This document shows positions 4,317-5,051 of a DNA stretch of 5,051 nt, piece by piece. This stretch comes from Clostridiales bacterium UBA8960 (lineage in GTDB: Bacteria > Bacillota > Clostridia > Peptostreptococcales > Acidaminobacteraceae). The notes under the pieces are model-generated. The model made no database searches. It worked only from the letters and a program-made list of their open reading frames with translations, and was not told where the DNA came from. Each line of letters begins with the position of its first letter. The first letter of the stretch is position 1. Location: assembly GCA_003482695.1 (NCBI GenBank), contig DMYC01000245.1:1-5051 (forward strand). Direction: 5' to 3'. The position numbers and the translations under genes are program-made.

Positions 4317-5051
4317 TCACGCTTTTTGCTTCTGCAACATCATCCATAAATCCTCACTTTTAATCGGCAGTTTTCTGATGCGCACACCTGTTGCATTGAA
4401 GATGGCGTTGGCTATAGCCGCCGGTGGTGTGTCGATGCCTATTTCAGCCACTGATTTTGCGCCAAAAGGACCTGTCGGTTCATAACTTTCTGCAAATGAA
4501 ACATGAAGTGGCCCTACATCCATCCGCGTCGGAATTTTATAAGTCAAAAACGAGTTGTTGTACAAGTGACCATTTTCTAGGTATTTGGCTTCTTCATATA
4601 GCGCCATGCCAATCCCTTGAAGCAGTGCACCTTCAACTTGAATACGCGCTAAGTTCGGATTGATAGGCGTGCCACAATCCACAACAGCATGGTAATCCAC
4701 CACCTGAATATGTCCTGTGCGCAAATCGATCTCAACTTCACAAGCTGCAGCCATATAAGGTGGTGGCGAAACTTCGCCCACAAATGAACCATGTGTGATG
4801 AGCTGCTCCTGATGTTCAGAATAGTAAATTTTCGTTGAAAACGCTTTCAAAGTCAATTCATGCCCTTCTGCCTTTAGCATTTTACCATCAAACTCAACAT
4901 GGTCGACGCCGAAAAAAGCCTTCGCTTTATCTATGATGGCCTGTTTCATCTTCTCAGCTGCGATTCTGACACTATTACCCGATACGTACGTCGTGCTAGA
5001 CGCATAAGCACCTGTGTCATAAGGAGTCAAATCTGTGTCAGACGAATACAC
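4317..5051 (-). CDS. Xanthine dehydrogenase/aldehyde oxidase-family molybdopterin-binding subunit, C-terminal part
   Basis: The frame is open to the right edge of the window and ends with TGA at 4319-4317, so 244 C-terminal codons are seen; the true start is outside the window and the edge GTG is simply an internal codon. Family hallmarks, counted from the edge, are TPYDTGAYASSTTYVSG (9-25), a substrate/cofactor-channel segment typical of large subunits; CEVEIDLRTGHIQVVDYHAVVDCGTPINP (104-132); EGALLQGIGMALYEE (140-154); and GPFGAKSVAEIGIDTPPAAIANAI (194-217). Glu203 in the last block corresponds to the catalytic base glutamate of molybdenum hydroxylases. These cytoplasmic enzymes hydroxylate purines, aldehydes or N-heterocycles using Mo-pterin, FeS and usually FAD subunits; the last two would be expected outside the window, if present. 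The substrate (xanthine, nicotinate, other) cannot be decided from this part. No frameshift or missing key residue is seen. Confidence 0.9.
   Translation of the reverse strand: MYSSDTDLTPYDTGAYASSTTYVSGNSVRIAAEKMKQAIIDKAKAFFGVDHVEFDGKMLKAEGHELTLKAFSTKIYYSEHQEQLITHGSFVGEVSPPPYMAAACEVEIDLRTGHIQVVDYHAVVDCGTPINPNLARIQVEGALLQGIGMALYEEAKYLENGHLYNNSFLTYKIPTRMDVGPLHVSFAESYEPTGPFGAKSVAEIGIDTPPAAIANAIFNATGVRIRKLPIKSEDLWMMLQKQKA

Noticed and set aside
4424..4663. Plus-strand frame of 79 codons within the molybdenum-hydroxylase gene
   Set aside because: It is antisense to conserved catalytic motifs; its openness is explained by the codon constraints of the opposite strand.
1..5051. A new multi-gene defence or mobile system
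   Set aside because: No nuclease, helicase, recombinase, reverse transcriptase, toxin-antitoxin pair or terminal repeats were seen; the genes match known families in ordinary short transcription units.

Overview
This window looks like chromosomal DNA of a low-to-moderate GC, Gram-positive-type anaerobe, probably a Clostridia-grade Bacillota. The reasons are strong AGGAGG-type ribosome binding sites, TATAAT-type promoters, a secreted S-layer-homology (SLH) protein, a DUF1292 protein, a YjiH-family Gate permease and a molybdenum hydroxylase of the type common in amino-acid- or purine-fermenting Clostridia. The species cannot be fixed from the sequence. No mobile element, CRISPR array, tRNA or rRNA is visible.

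Layout, left to right. (1) 1-432, minus strand: 5' part of an SLH-domain protein with a signal peptide, running off the left edge. (2) 433-617: divergent intergenic region with a perfect 14-bp palindrome and a strong forward promoter. (3) 618-1967, plus: YjiH-family multi-pass membrane protein with a nucleoside-recognition/Gate domain. (4) 1968-2077: convergent gap with a bidirectional terminator nested inside a longer inverted repeat. (5) 2078-2377, minus: small cupin protein that has lost most canonical metal ligands. (6) 2446-3024, minus: histidine-phosphatase (phosphoglycerate-mutase-like) protein, probably co-transcribed ahead of the cupin gene. (7) 3025-3172: second divergent promoter region. 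(8) 3173-3844, plus: YkgJ-type CxxCxxCC cysteine-cluster protein. (9) 3915-4250, plus: DUF1292 protein with a Cys/His-Asp metal-binding-like N-terminus and its own promoter. (10) 4271-4300: perfect hairpin serving as bidirectional terminator. (11) 4317-5051, minus: C-terminal part of a xanthine dehydrogenase/aldehyde oxidase-family molybdopterin subunit, running off the right edge.

The genes do not form one obvious pathway. They are short transcription units separated by two divergent promoter regions and two convergent terminators. The most suggestive pairing is the Cys-cluster protein with the His-rich DUF1292 protein: both carry metal-ligand-rich motifs and lie in tandem, though each has its own promoter. 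In three genes the longest reading frame begins at a GTG or TTG upstream of the likely true ATG: two of these codons lie inside or against the Shine-Dalgarno sequence, and the third lies upstream of the promoter -10. The annotation uses the downstream ATG in each case. I see a largely ordinary housekeeping/accessory region and no convincing new multi-gene system; the findings below are modest leads.
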